Positions 17,499-26,916 of a stretch of 64,000 nt of DNA are shown one piece after another; position 1 is the first letter of the stretch; each line of letters begins with the position of its first letter. A model generated the notes under the pieces. The model saw nothing but the letters and a program-made list of their open reading frames with translations, had not been told where the DNA came from and did not search any database. The position numbers and the translations under genes are program-made. The stretch is from an uncultured Propionibacteriaceae bacterium (GTDB lineage Bacteria; Actinomycetota; Actinomycetes; Propionibacteriales; Propionibacteriaceae), in contig CAMDZW010000001.1 in assembly GCA_945911015.1 (NCBI GenBank), forward strand, positions 186,001 through 250,000. Reading direction: 5' to 3'.

Positions 17499-19139
17499 TC
17501 ACTCGGCCTGTGCGGCGTATTCCTCAGCCATGGCGGCGCCGGCGGCCTTCTTCCAGTCGGCCACTGCATCGGCCCAGGTGGACAGGCTCTCCCGATTCTG
17601 GATGATGTCGCCCATGTGGTCGTTGAGCTTCTTTTCGGCCGCTGCCCCAGCGCTGCTTCCGGTGTCGGAGAACTTCCCGATGGCCGGGTTCTTCACCCCG
17701 GTCGGGATCATCTCCTCGCAGTAGTCGAAGAGCAGTCGGGTCGCTTCCTCGTTGCCTGGGGCGTAGATGTTGACCGCGTTGGTGGCACCGGAGTAGGCCG
17801 GCCCCTGGACCACCTCATCGGGCGCGTCTGCAACCGGGGTGACCTGGCCGCCCTTCAGTGTGTACTGGCGGTCCAGGACACCGTAGTTGACCTTGAGGAA
17901 CTCCTCAGTGCCGAAGGGGGAGGCGAAGTAGTCCATCACCCTCAGGAGCTCGTCGATCCGCTCCTCGTCGTCGGTCTTGGCCAACCCGACCGGAGCGCCG
18001 TAGCCCGGGACCCCCAGATGCTTGGCCGCGAGTCCGACGCCTTCCCACTTCGGCATCTTCACCACACCGCAGGGGTAGTCGTACGGCTTGGCATTGGTGC
18101 CGGCCCGGGTCTGCCAGGAGGCATAGTTCTGGGCGAAGATCGCCGTGACGCCACCGTCGAACCAGACTGCGGTCGAGCTCAGGTCGGAATAGGTGTTGGG
18201 GTGGAAGAGGCCCTCGGCAAACATGCCGGTGACGATTTCCAGGGCCCGTTCGAACTCCGGGGTCTCGTAGTTGGCCACCCAGCTGCCGTCGGCCTCAATC
18301 TTCCAGCCGTTCACGCCGCCGAGCGACTCCATGATCATCGGCAGCGTCCAGTTCTGCGGGATCTGCCCGATGGCAAAGATCCCGGCCGACCGGTCGGTGA
18401 TTTCGCGACACATGTCCAGGAAGTCTTCACCGTCCGACAGGTCGGGGATCTGGTCGATCCCCTTGTCCTCGAGGATGTCACCACGGGTCATCCCGACCGA
18501 ACCGGCCACGATCCGAGGGTTGGTGACGCCCCAGATCTTGCCGTTGACGATGCACATGTCCCAGGCAGCGCTCGGATGCGCGGCCAGACTGGGGTACTTG
18601 GCGATGTTGTCACCTGACAGGTAGGGCGTCAGGTCGGTGAACTGCTTCTCGAGCAGAGCCGGGAGCTGCGGCACCGACAACCACTGGGTGAGCTCGGCGA
18701 ACGTTCCGCCGGCGGTCGCCGCTTGGAACTTGGCGGTGTACTGGGTGCTGTCGACCGAGTTGATGCTCAGGGGCACGCCGAGATCAGTTTCCCAGGTCTG
18801 CCACCACTGGTTGCGGTCGTGCGGGGTCGCGGAGGCAATGCCCTGGACCATCATCTCGACCGGCTTGCTCAGGTCGAGCGGCACCGAGCCGGTACTCGGC
18901 GGAGGGTCGGGGTAGGACAGGAAGCCGTTCGGCACGCCGGTCTCACCGTCGCCGACCAGATCCGGTTCCGGACCGTCATAGGGGATGTACGCGGGCCGGA
19001 TGGTCGAGACGTCGACCTTCGGGCCGGTGTCATCGCCGGGATCGTTGCTGTTCGTACGGCAGGCGGCCAGTGCTGCTGTGGCTCCGACGGCGATGCCGCC
19101 ACCGAGCAGGCTCCTGCGGCCCAATTGGGGTCCTGGCAT
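17499..19139 (-). CDS. Extracellular solute-binding lipoprotein (family 1), Tat-exported
   Basis: 546 residues. The N terminus has a twin-arginine lipoprotein signal (LGRRSLLGGG, hydrophobic stretch, lipobox LAAC). The rest is a long family 1 solute-binding protein of the YtcQ/LipO kind, about 100 residues longer than MalE types. It is paralogous to the next gene upstream (compare VPNGFLSYPDPP with IPNGYFAFPEDPP). Ligands of this group are oligosaccharides. ATG at 19139 is chosen, with AAAGG upstream; a GTG nine bases earlier is also in frame. No permease gene is adjacent, which is unusual. The GH2 gene two genes upstream suggests glycan use. Confidence 0.88.
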   Translation of the reverse strand: MPGPQLGRRSLLGGGIAVGATAALAACRTNSNDPGDDTGPKVDVSTIRPAYIPYDGPEPDLVGDGETGVPNGFLSYPDPPPSTGSVPLDLSKPVEMMVQGIASATPHDRNQWWQTWETDLGVPLSINSVDSTQYTAKFQAATAGGTFAELTQWLSVPQLPALLEKQFTDLTPYLSGDNIAKYPSLAAHPSAAWDMCIVNGKIWGVTNPRIVAGSVGMTRGDILEDKGIDQIPDLSDGEDFLDMCREITDRSAGIFAIGQIPQNWTLPMIMESLGGVNGWKIEADGSWVANYETPEFERALEIVTGMFAEGLFHPNTYSDLSSTAVWFDGGVTAIFAQNYASWQTRAGTNAKPYDYPCGVVKMPKWEGVGLAAKHLGVPGYGAPVGLAKTDDEERIDELLRVMDYFASPFGTEEFLKVNYGVLDRQYTLKGGQVTPVADAPDEVVQGPAYSGATNAVNIYAPGNEEATRLLFDYCEEMIPTGVKNPAIGKFSDTGSSAGAAAEKKLNDHMGDIIQNRESLSTWADAVADWKKAAGAAMAEEYAAQAE

Positions 19140-19226
19140 GGTACACACCTTTCACTCCATTGCTGATCGATCCAGTCGTGGATCATGACCAACTGAATCA
19201 CGGTCATCCGCAATGCTGCAGAGCGA

Positions 19227-19243
19227 CATCCTAAATATGGATG
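19227..19243. promoter_or_regulatory. Possible operator upstream of the first solute-binding gene
   Basis: CATCC and GGATG flank a 7-bp AT-rich centre (TAAATAT), 88 bp before the ATG at 19139. It is AT-rich against its surroundings, but no regulator family is recognised. Confidence 0.3.
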
Positions 19244-19275
19244 GACGTCCGGAATGTTTCCACAGCATGGCAAAG

Positions 19276-19308
19276 GGGCCGGCCGGAGAACACTCCCCCG
19301 ACCGGCCC
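19276..19308 (-). terminator. Terminator between the tandem solute-binding genes
   Basis: GGGCCGGCCGG (19276-19286) and CCGACCGGCCC (19298-19308) form an 11-bp stem with one mismatch just after the stop at 19323. The two paralogues are therefore probably transcribed separately. Confidence 0.65.
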
Positions 19309-19322
19309 ACTGGTGGCGCTGC

Positions 19323-20942
19323 TCAGCCCTGCTGGAAGGCTTCTTCGTACTCCGCGCGGATGTCCTTGCCGATGCCGTCCTGCCACTGCTTGACCAGGTT
19401 TTCGAAGTCCGCCATCTCCTTGCGGCCGAGGATGATCTCGCCGACCGTGTCACCGATGTTGCGGACGTAGGCGGCCCCCTTGCTCGCCTGGGTGTCGGAG
19501 TAGAGACCGGTGGTCGGGTTGCTCTTCGAGGTCGGCATGACCTCGTGGAGGTACTCACTCTGAGCCTCGACCAGTGACTTCGGTCCGGTCAGGTCGGCCA
19601 GCACCTGGGAGCCGAAGTAGACCAGTCGACGCGGATCGTCGACGACCTTGTCCGTGGCTGTGGGGACGCCGTCCTCCATGTTCCAGTGCTCACCCTCGAC
19701 GCCGTAGTTGCAGCGCAGGTACTCGTCGGTGCCGTACGGAGCAGCCAGGTAGTCCATGATGCTCAGGATCTCGTGGACCCGCTCGGGAGAGTCCTGCTTG
19801 CTGATCGCGGCGTAGGCACCGTAGGCCGGATCCGACTGGTGTTTCTCGGCCGGGCCACCGCCGTCCCACTTCGGGATCTTGATCATGCCGAGGTCGAACT
19901 CGGGCTGGCGCTGGGTGAAGTACAGCCAGTTGGTGAAGCCCTGGATGTAGACCTGGGTCACGCCCCCCTGCCACCAGGTCGAGTTGCTGCCCGGCTCGGT
20001 GAAGGAGTTGGGGTGGAGCACACCTGCGTCCCAGAACTCCTTGGTGTGGACAATCGCCTCCTTGTACTGCTCGGTCTCGTAGGTCTGGGTGAACTTGCCA
20101 CCCTCCTCCAACCACCCGTTCGGCGCACCGACCATCTCGAGGATGATGTTCATCAACCACGAGCTGGGCAGCGCGCCCATCGCAAACACACCGGCATCGC
20201 GATCGGTCAGTTCCTTCATCAGGTCGAGCAGTTCAGCGCCGTCGGCCGGGGCCTGGTCCTTGTCGATCCCCTTCGGGGTGAGCAGATCACCGCGGGTCGA
20301 CATGATCGAGCCGGCCGGCGGACGGGCCTGCGGGATGCCCCACAACTTGCCGTTGAGCGTCGACACCGACCAGGCGGTGGTCGGGATGCTCGCCAGCCCG
20401 GGGTACTTCAGGATCTCATCGCCACCGAGGAACTCCGACAGGTCGGTGAACCGGCTCTCCAGGAGCTTGGGCAGCTCCGGAGCACCGGTCATCATCAACA
20501 ACTCGGGAAGTTCTCCACCAGCGATGAGGGTCTGGAACTTCTGGGTGTACTCCGAGCTCAGGGTGATGTTGAGCGGGAGCTCGTTGCCCAGGTCCGCCTG
20601 CAACATCTTGTACCAGCTGCTGTCGCCGAGCGCAGTGTTCGCAACAATGCCCTGCGTCAGGATGTTGATCGGATCGGTCTGAGCGAGCGGATAGTCGGTG
20701 ACCTTCGGCGGGTCCTCCGGGAACGCGAAGTAGCCATTGGGGATGCCGAGGTCGGCGTCGCCGGGCAGGTCGGGGGTGACACCTTCGAAGCCCTGGTAGG
20801 TCGGGGTGACGTCAGCCTGCGAGCCTCCGCCGGAGGGTTGCGAATTGGGCGGGTCCTCCTCACGATTGGTCCGGCAGCCAGCCAACCCGGCAGCGCCGAG
20901 AGCGGCAGCGGCTCCCAGCATGGTGCGACGATTGAACATCAT
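19323..20942 (-). CDS. Extracellular solute-binding lipoprotein (family 1), Tat-exported paralogue
   Basis: 539 residues. Twin-arginine lipoprotein signal NRRTMLGAAAALGAAGLAGC, then a long YtcQ/LipO-like solute-binding domain similar throughout to the neighbouring gene. ATG at 20942 is chosen because AAGGGA lies 6 nt upstream; an in-frame ATG 12 bases earlier is less well placed. A perfect 14-bp palindrome of the LacI-family type lies 31 bp before the start, so sugar-dependent repression is likely. There is no permease or ATPase gene in the cluster, so the uptake partners must be elsewhere. The GH2 glycosidase gene lies directly upstream on the same strand. Confidence 0.88.
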   Translation of the reverse strand: MMFNRRTMLGAAAALGAAGLAGCRTNREEDPPNSQPSGGGSQADVTPTYQGFEGVTPDLPGDADLGIPNGYFAFPEDPPKVTDYPLAQTDPINILTQGIVANTALGDSSWYKMLQADLGNELPLNITLSSEYTQKFQTLIAGGELPELLMMTGAPELPKLLESRFTDLSEFLGGDEILKYPGLASIPTTAWSVSTLNGKLWGIPQARPPAGSIMSTRGDLLTPKGIDKDQAPADGAELLDLMKELTDRDAGVFAMGALPSSWLMNIILEMVGAPNGWLEEGGKFTQTYETEQYKEAIVHTKEFWDAGVLHPNSFTEPGSNSTWWQGGVTQVYIQGFTNWLYFTQRQPEFDLGMIKIPKWDGGGPAEKHQSDPAYGAYAAISKQDSPERVHEILSIMDYLAAPYGTDEYLRCNYGVEGEHWNMEDGVPTATDKVVDDPRRLVYFGSQVLADLTGPKSLVEAQSEYLHEVMPTSKSNPTTGLYSDTQASKGAAYVRNIGDTVGEIILGRKEMADFENLVKQWQDGIGKDIRAEYEEAFQQG

Positions 20943-20972
20943 TGATCCCTTCACGTGATCCCTACGGGCGAC

Positions 20973-20986
20973 CCGAAACGTTTCGG
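20973..20986. promoter_or_regulatory. LacI-family operator candidate
   Basis: CCGAAACGTTTCGG is a perfect palindrome with the central CG and GAAACGTTTC core typical of LacI-family operators. It lies just downstream of the predicted transcription start of the solute-binding gene. No LacI gene is in the immediate cluster. Confidence 0.7.
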
Positions 20987-20998
20987 ATCGTCATCTCG

Positions 20999-21027
20999 AC
21001 ACTAGATCATGCCTGCCAGTAAATGAA
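20999..21027 (-). promoter_or_regulatory. Promoter of the second solute-binding gene
   Basis: On the minus strand TTCATT (21027-21022) and TAGTGT (21004-20999) are 17 bp apart. The start would be near 20991, immediately before the palindromic operator. Confidence 0.45.
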
Positions 21028-21058
21028 CCGGAAGACGCCCCAAATTAACCGAATCGTG

Positions 21059-22858
21059 TCATTTCTCGTAGGCGGCCCGCCGGCGCTGCACCCGTGCCAC
21101 CCGCACCACGTCCAGCTTTTCGGAGCGATCGAAACGGTAGATCCCGTTCTCCTCCTGGAAGACGTCGGTCAGCTGGGTGTAGCAGTATCCGAACATCAGC
21201 GGATCATCGAGCAACACATCGGTCAGCCCGGCGAACCGGACCTGGAACTCCTCCTCGTCGCGGACCCGCTGGCCATATCCCCACGACTGACGGCGATCGG
21301 ACCCCTCTGCCTCGACGGCGTCGGGATTCCACCAGATGCCACCGTACTCACTGACGAAATAGGGTTGGCCTGCGTACGGGATCGACCACGGCTCGCCCTG
21401 CGGACCGGTGTTGAGGTAGGGCTCTCCTGTTGACAGCCCACCCACGATCTCGGCGAAGCGTGCCGGGTCCTGTTCGTACTGATGGGAGTCGTACACGTCA
21501 GCACCGTGGACCCGATGGGCATAGCCGGAGGTGTCGAGGACCGGCCGGGTCGGGTCGATGCCCTTGGTCACGGTGTACATCGCCTGGGTGACGTCGTCGA
21601 GGTCGGTGATCTGGTCGCTGATCTGCTGCCAGGTCTCGTTGAGCGGGCACCAGCCGATGATCGAGGGATGCGACAGGTCACGACGGACGAGGTCGGCCCA
21701 CTCGGTGAGGAAGCTGAGGTTCGGCTTCTGGTGGTCGTCGTGCGGGCCGGGGACCCGGATCCCCCAGTCGCCGTACTCGGCCCACAGCAGCACGCCCATC
21801 CGATCGGCATGGTAGAGCTGACGCTCCTCGGCAACCTTCTGATGGATCCGGGCGCCATTGAAGCCCGCCTTCAGCAGGAGCTCCAGATCGGTGACGATCG
21901 CCTCGTCGCTGGGCGGGGTGAGCAGCGACTGCGGCCACCACCCCTGGTCCAGGACGAGGCGTTGGAACACGGGCTTGCCATTGAGCAGGATCCGATGCCC
22001 ATCAATGGCAATGGACCGCAACCCCGCATAGCCCTCCCACCGGTCGACCTGTGCACCGGTGGCGTCGACCAGAGCGACGTCGAGCCCGTACAGGTGGGGA
22101 TCGTCGAGATCCCAGGCCCGCAACCGATCCTGGGGCACCTGCAGGACCAGGCGTGCTGAGAGACCGCCACTGGCACACTCGGCCTGCACGACATCGCCGG
22201 CAGAGTCGCGCAGGGTGGCGACCACGCGGTGGCCCGGACGCGCAGCGGTGACCGGCTGGACGACCGTGATGGTCGCGGTCTCGAGATCGGGGATGATCTG
22301 GGGACGCTGGAGATGGACCGCTGGCACGGGTTCGGCCCAGACGGTCTGCCAGATGCCGGTGGAGCGGGTGTAGTTGCAGGCGCGGTTGGCGTACTCGATG
22401 GACTGCTTGCCGCGAGCCTGTGGCCCCTTGGCAGCGTCACGAGCCCGCACCACGACACGGGCCCGCCCATCGGTCAGGGCATCGGTGATGTCGGCGGAGA
22501 AGCTGGACCAGCCACCGCGGTGACGCACGACCTCGGTCCCGTTCACCCACACGGTCGCGTCATGGTCGACCGCGCCGAAGTGAAGCAGCACCCGATCCTC
22601 GGCCCAGTCGGCGGGGAAGGTCACGTCACGGGCATACCAGACAGCATGGAGGAAGTCGGTGTCACCGATCCCGGAGAGCTCCGACTCCGGCACGAAGGGC
22701 ACCAGGATCTGCTGGGCGAGGGAGCGGTCCCGCAGGCCGCGCTCCAGACCGGAGTCACCTCGGTCGATCTCGAACTCCCACCGACCGTTGAGATTGAGCC
22801 AGCGCTCCCGGACCATCTGGGGGCGGGGGTACTCGGAGCGCGGAATGTCGATGTCCAT
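21059..22858 (-). CDS. Glycoside hydrolase family 2 (beta-galactosidase/beta-glucuronidase-like)
   Basis: 599 residues. Sugar-binding, immunoglobulin-like and TIM-barrel domains follow in the GH2 order. The acid/base Glu lies in GWCPLNETWQ and the nucleophile Glu in YFVSEYGGIWWN. No signal peptide, so a cytoplasmic enzyme hydrolysing imported beta-glycosides; sugar specificity is not clear. ATG at 22858 is chosen: a -10 box TATTTT ends 6 nt before it and a LacI-type palindrome overlaps that box. A TTG 15 bases upstream would fall inside the promoter. It heads a glycan cluster with the two solute-binding genes and separates it from rplQ. Confidence 0.9.
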   Translation of the reverse strand: MDIDIPRSEYPRPQMVRERWLNLNGRWEFEIDRGDSGLERGLRDRSLAQQILVPFVPESELSGIGDTDFLHAVWYARDVTFPADWAEDRVLLHFGAVDHDATVWVNGTEVVRHRGGWSSFSADITDALTDGRARVVVRARDAAKGPQARGKQSIEYANRACNYTRSTGIWQTVWAEPVPAVHLQRPQIIPDLETATITVVQPVTAARPGHRVVATLRDSAGDVVQAECASGGLSARLVLQVPQDRLRAWDLDDPHLYGLDVALVDATGAQVDRWEGYAGLRSIAIDGHRILLNGKPVFQRLVLDQGWWPQSLLTPPSDEAIVTDLELLLKAGFNGARIHQKVAEERQLYHADRMGVLLWAEYGDWGIRVPGPHDDHQKPNLSFLTEWADLVRRDLSHPSIIGWCPLNETWQQISDQITDLDDVTQAMYTVTKGIDPTRPVLDTSGYAHRVHGADVYDSHQYEQDPARFAEIVGGLSTGEPYLNTGPQGEPWSIPYAGQPYFVSEYGGIWWNPDAVEAEGSDRRQSWGYGQRVRDEEEFQVRFAGLTDVLLDDPLMFGYCYTQLTDVFQEENGIYRFDRSEKLDVVRVARVQRRRAAYEK

Positions 22859-22864
22859 GGATCC

Positions 22865-22880
22865 AAAATACAACGTTGCA
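22865..22880 (-). promoter_or_regulatory. -10 box and overlapping LacI-type operator of the GH2 gene
   Basis: TATTTT (22870-22865, minus strand) ends 6 nt before the ATG, implying a leaderless transcript. TACAACGTTGCA (22869-22880), a near-palindrome centred on CG, overlaps its edge and would block the promoter when bound. It differs from the operator at 20973 but has the same AACGTT centre. Confidence 0.55.
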
Positions 22881-22897
22881 TTCTGAAGGGGAAGAGA

Positions 22898-22927
22898 ACG
22901 GCGGCCACCTTCTCAGATGGCCGCCGT
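22898..22927 (-). terminator. Terminator after rplQ
   Basis: A perfect 10-bp stem (ACGGCGGCCA with TGGCCGCCGT) and 10-nt loop lie 26 bp after the rplQ stop, closing the alpha operon. Confidence 0.8.
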
Positions 22928-22952
22928 CCACACGATCCCGTACGGGATCAGG

Positions 22953-23450
22953 TCACTTCTCGTCAGCCTCGTCAGCCTCGTCGGCCTTGGCGTCGTCGGC
23001 CTTGGCGTCATCAGCCTGGGTCTCCTCGACCTCAGTCTCGACGACCTCGGCCTCCTCAGCAGCCGGAGCAGCAGCCTTGGCCTTCTTCTCGACCGGCTCG
23101 GTGATGAGCTCGATGATCGCCATCGGAGCGTTGTCACCCTTGCGGGGCCCGATCTTGGTGATCCGGACGTAGCCTCCGTCACGCTCGGCCATGGCCGGGG
23201 CGATCTCGGTGAACAGCGAATGGACCACACCCTTGTCACGGATGGTGGTCATCACCTGACGACGGGCGTGCAGATCGCCACGCTTGGCCTTGGTGATCAA
23301 CCGCTCGGCCAGCGGACGGACCCGCTTGGCCTTGGTCTCGGTGGTGGTGATGCGCCCGTGCTCGAAGAGCTGGCTGGCCAGGTTCGCCAGGATGATCCGC
23401 TGGTGAGCCGGGCTGCCGCCGAGGCGGTTCCCCTTGGTGGGAGTAGGCAT
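22953..23450 (-). CDS. rplQ: 50S ribosomal protein L17
   Basis: 165 residues. The L17 core ([23 protein letters not shown], then [17 protein letters not shown]) fills the first 118 residues. A tail of about 45 residues follows, rich in Ala, Glu and Asp with repeated [11 protein letters not shown] units; E. coli L17 has no such tail. Last gene of the alpha operon, 53 bp after rpoA, ending at a strong terminator. Confidence 0.97.
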   Translation of the reverse strand: MPTPTKGNRLGGSPAHQRIILANLASQLFEHGRITTTETKAKRVRPLAERLITKAKRGDLHARRQVMTTIRDKGVVHSLFTEIAPAMAERDGGYVRITKIGPRKGDNAPMAIIELITEPVEKKAKAAAPAAEEAEVVETEVEETQADDAKADDAKADEADEADEK

Positions 23451-23503
23451 TGCTAATCCTTCTGGATGTCAGTTCGGAGGCACTGGCCCCCGGAGTCGGT
23501 GGG

Positions 23504-24520
23504 TCAGTACTGCTCGGTCTCGGCGTAGTCGGCGTCGTCGTCGAGCTCATAGGAGCCTGCGGCGGCCAGCGCATCGAAGCCGGGGCTGCTGTCCTTGAGG
23601 GCCAGACCCATCTCGGCCAGCTTCTCCTTGACCTCGTCGATCGACTTGGAACCGAAGTTGCGGATGTCGAGCAGGTCCTCCTCCGAGCGCGAGACGAGCT
23701 CGCTCACGGTGTGGATGCCCTCCCGCTTGAGGCAGTTGTAGGACCGGACGGTGAGGTTGAGGTCCTCGACCGGCAGGGCCAGATCAGCCGCGAGCTGCTC
23801 GTCGACCGGCGACGGGCCGATCTCGATGCCCTCGGCCTCGACGTTGAGCTCACGGGCCAGGCCGAAGAGCTCGACCAGGGTCCGACCAGCGCTGGCCACC
23901 GCGTCGCGGGGACGGATCGCCGGCTTGGTCTCTACGTCGACGATGAGCTTGTCGAAGTCAGTGCGCTGCTCGACTCGAGTGGCCTCGACCTTGTAGCTCA
24001 CCTTCAGCACCGGGGAGTAGATCGAGTCGACCGGGATCCGACCGATCTCGGCGTCCTCGTCCTTGTTCTGCTGCGACGAGACGTAGCCGCGGCCGCGCTC
24101 GACGACCAGCTCCATCTCCAGACGACCGGAGTCGTTCAGGGTGGCGATGTGCAGATCAGGGTTGTGGATCTCCACACCAGCCGGCGGAGCGATGTCAGCT
24201 GCGGTGACGGCGCCGGCCCCGGCCTTGCGCAGGTACATCGTGACCGGCTCGTCCTCCTCCGAGGAGAGAACCAGTTCCTTGATGTTGAGGATGATCTCGG
24301 TGACATCCTCCACGACACCCTCGATGGTCGAGAACTCGTGGTTGTTGCCCTCGATCTTGATGCTCGTCACTGCGGCGCCCGGGATGGACGACAGCAGGGT
24401 GCGACGCAACGAGTTGCCCAAGGTGTAGCCGAAGCCCGGCTCGAGGGGCTCCAGGACGAACCGCGAACGGAAGTCGCCCAGGACTTCTTCGCTCAGTGCG
24501 GGGCGCTGTGCAATCAGCAT
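23504..24520 (-). CDS. rpoA: DNA-directed RNA polymerase alpha subunit
   Basis: 338 residues. The assembly domain begins [12 protein letters not shown] and includes [20 protein letters not shown]. After a linker, the C-terminal domain that binds UP elements and activators shows [18 protein letters not shown]. The tail ends in an acidic [12 protein letters not shown]. Length is normal for actinobacteria. It lies between rpsD (136 bp gap) and rplQ (53 bp), the standard alpha-operon order. Confidence 0.98.
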   Translation of the reverse strand: MLIAQRPALSEEVLGDFRSRFVLEPLEPGFGYTLGNSLRRTLLSSIPGAAVTSIKIEGNNHEFSTIEGVVEDVTEIILNIKELVLSSEEDEPVTMYLRKAGAGAVTAADIAPPAGVEIHNPDLHIATLNDSGRLEMELVVERGRGYVSSQQNKDEDAEIGRIPVDSIYSPVLKVSYKVEATRVEQRTDFDKLIVDVETKPAIRPRDAVASAGRTLVELFGLARELNVEAEGIEIGPSPVDEQLAADLALPVEDLNLTVRSYNCLKREGIHTVSELVSRSEEDLLDIRNFGSKSIDEVKEKLAEMGLALKDSSPGFDALAAAGSYELDDDADYAETEQY

Positions 24521-24656
24521 GTTTCTCCCTTTCCGCCTCGACCGCTATATGAAGAGGCGAACTGTGGTCCCCCGACCGCCGAACTGCGGGCGGGGATGGT
24601 GGTGAGGTGAGCCTCGACGTTGCGTCCGGTGTGGGCGCAACGCCGAGGATCGAGGA

Positions 24657-25262
24657 TCACTTCGAGTAGAGCTCGACGATCAGCTGTTCCTGGACGTCGA
24701 TGGTGATCTGCTCCCGGGTCGGAAGCTGGTGCACCAGGATGCGTCCCTTGTCCGGCACAGCCTGCAGCCAGGCCGGGACCTCGCGCTCGTGATGGACCTC
24801 GCGGGCCACGACGAGCGGGTGCAGGTTCATCGACTTCTCACGCACATCGATGATGTCGTGCTGCGAGACGCGGTACGACGGGATGTCAACCTTCTTGCCG
24901 TTGACCAGGAAGTGGCCGTGGACGACCAGCTGGCGGGCCTGACGGCGGGTGTTGGCAAACCCCGCACGGTAGATGACATTGTCGAGCCGCGACTCGAGGA
25001 TCTGCAGCAGGATGGCACCCGTCTTGCCGGGGGTGGCATTGGCCTCGACGTAGTAGCGGGAGAACTGCTTCTCCAGCACTCCGTACGAGAAACGGGCCTT
25101 CTGCTTCTCCCGCAGCTGCAGGGCGTATTCGGTGTCCTTGGTCCGTCCGCGACCGTGCTGGCCGGGAGGATAGGGACGGCGCTCGAAGGAGCTGTCGCCA
25201 CCGACCAGGTCTGTACCCAGTCGGCGGGACTTCTTGGTCATGGGACCGGTGTAGCGTGCCAT
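24657..25262 (-). CDS. rpsD: 30S ribosomal protein S4
   Basis: 201 residues. MARYTGPMTKKSRRLG and the S4 RNA-binding domain LDNVIYRAGFANTRRQARQLV identify it. S4 nucleates 30S assembly and in many bacteria represses its own operon. It is the fifth gene of the infA-rpmJ-rpsM-rpsK-rpsD-rpoA-rplQ run. Confidence 0.98.
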   Translation of the reverse strand: MARYTGPMTKKSRRLGTDLVGGDSSFERRPYPPGQHGRGRTKDTEYALQLREKQKARFSYGVLEKQFSRYYVEANATPGKTGAILLQILESRLDNVIYRAGFANTRRQARQLVVHGHFLVNGKKVDIPSYRVSQHDIIDVREKSMNLHPLVVAREVHHEREVPAWLQAVPDKGRILVHQLPTREQITIDVQEQLIVELYSK

Positions 25263-25301
25263 GAATTTCTCAGTCCTTGGGTGTTCTCGTGATCGGGTGG
25301 G

Positions 25302-25706
25302 TCAGACGCGGCGGCGCTTGGGCGGCCGGCATCCGTTGTGCGGGACGGGCGTGACGTCGCTGATCGGGCCGATTTCCAGCCCGAGCGCGCCAAGGGAACG
25401 GATCGCGGTCTCGCGGCCCGAACCCGGGCCCTTCACGAAGATGTCGACCCGCTTCATACCGTGGTCCATCGCGCGACGTCCGGCGGCCTCGGCTGCCATC
25501 TGCGCTGCGTACGGGGTCGACTTGCGTGACCCCTTGAAACCCACCGTTCCGGCCGAGGCCCAGGCGATGACGCCGCCGGTCGGGTCGGTGATGGTGATGA
25601 TCGTGTTGTTGAAGGTGGACTTGATGTGGGCCTGTCCAACGGGGACGGACCGCTTGTCCTTGCGGCGCACCTTCTTCGCGCCAGTGCTTCGGCCAGCTGT
25701 AGCCAT
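25302..25706 (-). CDS. rpsK: 30S ribosomal protein S11
   Basis: 134 residues from the ATG at 25706, which has AGGAG 9 nt upstream; an in-frame TTG two codons earlier is less likely. [20 protein letters not shown] and the C-terminal [13 protein letters not shown] are diagnostic. S11 lines the mRNA path on the 30S platform. Confidence 0.98.
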   Translation of the reverse strand: MATAGRSTGAKKVRRKDKRSVPVGQAHIKSTFNNTIITITDPTGGVIAWASAGTVGFKGSRKSTPYAAQMAAEAAGRRAMDHGMKRVDIFVKGPGSGRETAIRSLGALGLEIGPISDVTPVPHNGCRPPKRRRV

Positions 25707-25752
25707 GCTCAATTACTCCTGAAGTCTCTCGTCGATTCGCGCGCGGTCCGCG

Positions 25753-26121
25753 TCACTTCTTCTTGCCGGCGACCGGCTTGCGCTTGCCCTTACGGGTGCG
25801 TGCGTTGGTCTTGGTGCGCTGACCACGAACCGGAAGGTTGCTGCGGTGACGGCGACCCTGGTAGCTACCGATTTCGACCTTGCGGCGGATGTCGGCGGCG
25901 ACCTCACGGCGGAGGTCACCTTCGGTCTGGTAGTTCGCTTCGATGTGGTCGCGCAGTGCGACCAGCTGCTCTTCGGTGAGCTCGTGGACCCGCAGGTCCG
26001 CACTGACACCGGTGGCGGCGAGAGTCTCCAGGGCGCGGGTACGTCCGATCCCGAAGATGTAGGTGAGTGCGATCTCCACGCGCTTGTCGCGTGGCAGGTC
26101 AACACCAATGAGGCGTGCCAT
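25753..26121 (-). CDS. rpsM: 30S ribosomal protein S13
   Basis: 122 residues, [20 protein letters not shown] to the basic tail [26 protein letters not shown] is the S13 signature. It contacts the 50S subunit and P-site tRNA. A 210-bp gap separates it from rpmJ, wider than elsewhere in the operon. Confidence 0.98.
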   Translation of the reverse strand: MARLIGVDLPRDKRVEIALTYIFGIGRTRALETLAATGVSADLRVHELTEEQLVALRDHIEANYQTEGDLRREVAADIRRKVEIGSYQGRRHRSNLPVRGQRTKTNARTRKGKRKPVAGKKK

Positions 26122-26259
26122 GGGTGGTTACCCTTCATTCATGTCGTCGGTGTTGGGGCGTGCAGCGTCCCCGCCTGGCGGGCTGGGGCTCCGGCCAACG
26201 ATCCGGAGGTGGATCCTCTCCCCCGTGTCCGGGAGACAGGTGTGCTGTCACACTGTGGT

Positions 26260-26275
26260 CACCTCGTCCGAGGTG
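26260..26275. other. Inverted repeat in the rpmJ-rpsM gap
   Basis: CACCTCG and CGAGGTG flank 2 bp within the 210-bp gap between rpmJ and rpsM. No gene is visible in the gap. It could be a processing or attenuation hairpin, or chance. Confidence 0.3.
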
Positions 26276-26331
26276 TGTTCAGTTGTTGTGGCCGTGGTGC
26301 CGGCTGCGGCGACCGTACGGGCCGGTGATGC

Positions 26332-26445
26332 TCAGCCCTGACGCTGCTTGTGGCGCGGGTTGTCGCAAATCACCAGAACCCGACCGTGTCGACGAACAAC
26401 CTTGCACTTGTCACAGATCTTCTTGACGCTCGGCTGGACCTTCAT
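26332..26445 (-). CDS. rpmJ: 50S ribosomal protein L36, zinc-binding form
   Basis: 37 residues, [19 protein letters not shown] to HKQRQG. The zinc ligands CxxC, C and H are all present (Cys11, Cys14, Cys27, His32), so this is the zinc-containing C+ form. The ATG at 26445 is the only start giving an L36-length product. It lies between infA and rpsM. Confidence 0.97.
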   Translation of the reverse strand: MKVQPSVKKICDKCKVVRRHGRVLVICDNPRHKQRQG

Positions 26446-26564
26446 CGAGGGTCTTTCTGGTTTGTCAGCACTGGGCCACGATGGCTTCGCGCTGAGTTGG
26501 GCGGGTTTCCACACGGGACCGACAGGCCCCGTACGAGGTGGTGCGGATCGAGTTGCCTCGAACC

Positions 26565-26786
26565 TCACCGGTGCCGGAACACGATGCGTCCGCGAGTGAG
26601 GTCGTACGGCGAGAGCTCCACGACAACCCGGTCGGACGGGAGGATGCGGATGTAGTGCTGACGCATCTTCCCGCTGATGGTCGCGAGCACCTTGTGACCG
26701 TTCGTCAGCTCAACGCGAAACATCGCGTTGGGCAGAGCCTCGACCACGGTGCCCTCCATCTCGAGAGCGCCCTCTTTCTTCGCCAT
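26565..26786 (-). CDS. infA: Translation initiation factor IF-1
   Basis: 73 residues, [20 protein letters not shown] to GRIVFRHR, a single S1-like OB fold that binds the ribosomal A site during initiation. The start at 26786 gives the exact family length; the frame runs on upstream without homology. First gene of the alpha operon here, and it has its own promoter. map, usually its upstream neighbour, is almost 9 kb away. Confidence 0.98.
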   Translation of the reverse strand: MAKKEGALEMEGTVVEALPNAMFRVELTNGHKVLATISGKMRQHYIRILPSDRVVVELSPYDLTRGRIVFRHR

Positions 26787-26847
26787 GAACTCACATTCTT
26801 TGGTGTCATGTGGACATACGTCACCCGGCACAGGTGACCGACAGGCC

Positions 26848-26877
26848 ACTCTACTCCACTGGTCCCAGCTGGTCCAA
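26848..26877 (-). promoter_or_regulatory. Promoter of the infA-rpmJ-rpsM-rpsK-rpsD-rpoA-rplQ operon
   Basis: TTGGAC (26877-26872) and TAGAGT (26853-26848) on the minus strand are 18 bp apart, giving a leader of about 55 nt before infA. A strong sigma-A-like promoter here explains how the operon is expressed although detached from map. Confidence 0.65.
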
Positions 26878-26916
26878 TCCAAGCCCGCTGCCTGCGCTAC
26901 CACCTCCGGTCCCAGG

